DNA from: Bifidobacterium imperatoris
Lineage (GTDB): Bacteria > Actinomycetota > Actinomycetes > Actinomycetales > Bifidobacteriaceae
Direction of reading: 5' to 3'
DNA length: 6,144 bases
Assembly: GCF_002860405.1 (NCBI RefSeq)
Contig: NZ_NMWV01000039.1
Location: 1 to 6,144 of the forward strand
Shown: positions 6,109 to 6,144 of the stretch, one piece after another
Position numbering within the stretch: position 1 is the first letter of the stretch
Layout of the letters: the number at the start of each line of letters is the position of its first letter
Position numbers and translations under genes: made by a program
Notes under the pieces: model-generated
Databases searched by the model: none
Told to the model about the DNA's origin: nothing
Seen by the model: only the letters and a program-made list of their open reading frames with translations

Positions 6109-6110
6109 TC
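6074..6110 (+). terminator. Strong rho-independent terminator
   Basis: CCCCGGCGG (6074-6082) pairs perfectly with CCGCCGGGG (6089-6097) around the loop CCCGCA, followed by TTCTTTTTTATTC. The 9-bp, all-GC stem and T-rich tail make this a convincing plus-strand terminator. On the minus strand the stem is followed by purines, so it is one-directional. Confidence 0.88.
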
Positions 6111-6144
6111 ATGTGCCTGTGGAAGTGGCTTCCCCTTATCCGGT

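Noticed and set aside
5990..6110. A signal recognition particle RNA, tmRNA or 6C-type RNA in the segment upstream of the terminator.
   Set aside because: The SRP core (GGAAGGAAGCAG type) is absent, there is no tRNA-like end, and the two C-loop hairpins of 6C RNA are not present.

Overview
The window looks like chromosomal DNA of a high-GC Gram-positive (actinobacterium), most probably Bifidobacterium. The Dcd protein closely resembles the actinobacterial form of dCTP deaminase. The partial transposase at the left edge has an N-terminus of a type I associate with bifidobacterial insertion sequences. All three complete genes use the same strong AAGGAG ribosome-binding site. The genus assignment rests on recalled family resemblance, not on a database search.

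Layout from left to right. Positions 1-135 (minus strand) hold the first 45 codons of a transposase that runs off the left edge. Positions 136-406 are a non-coding gap, probably part insertion-sequence end and part leader of the next gene. Positions 407-3445 (plus) encode a complete P2-type cation-transporting ATPase, most likely a Ca2+ exporter. Positions 3446-3554 are a short convergent gap with a perfect 15-bp hairpin that can act as a shared terminator. Positions 3555-5147 (minus) encode a single-pass membrane protein with a long Pro/Ala/Thr/Gln-rich cytoplasmic arm and an extracytoplasmic coiled-coil-like domain. Positions 5254-5835 (minus) encode dcd. Positions 5836-6144 contain no recognisable protein gene. 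This stretch holds the dcd leader, a symmetric TTATATAA element, and a plus-strand segment with two small hairpins, a 34-nt pure pyrimidine tract and a strong intrinsic terminator; together these suggest a small RNA.

Functionally the genes are mostly independent. dcd and the membrane-protein gene lie on the same strand 106 nt apart and could be co-transcribed. The ATPase is convergent to them and separately expressed. No defence system, CRISPR array, rRNA or tRNA gene is visible. The most interesting leads are the candidate CU-rich small RNA, and two TQVF motifs in the membrane protein that resemble the phospho-threonine sites recognised by FHA domains in actinobacterial kinase signalling.
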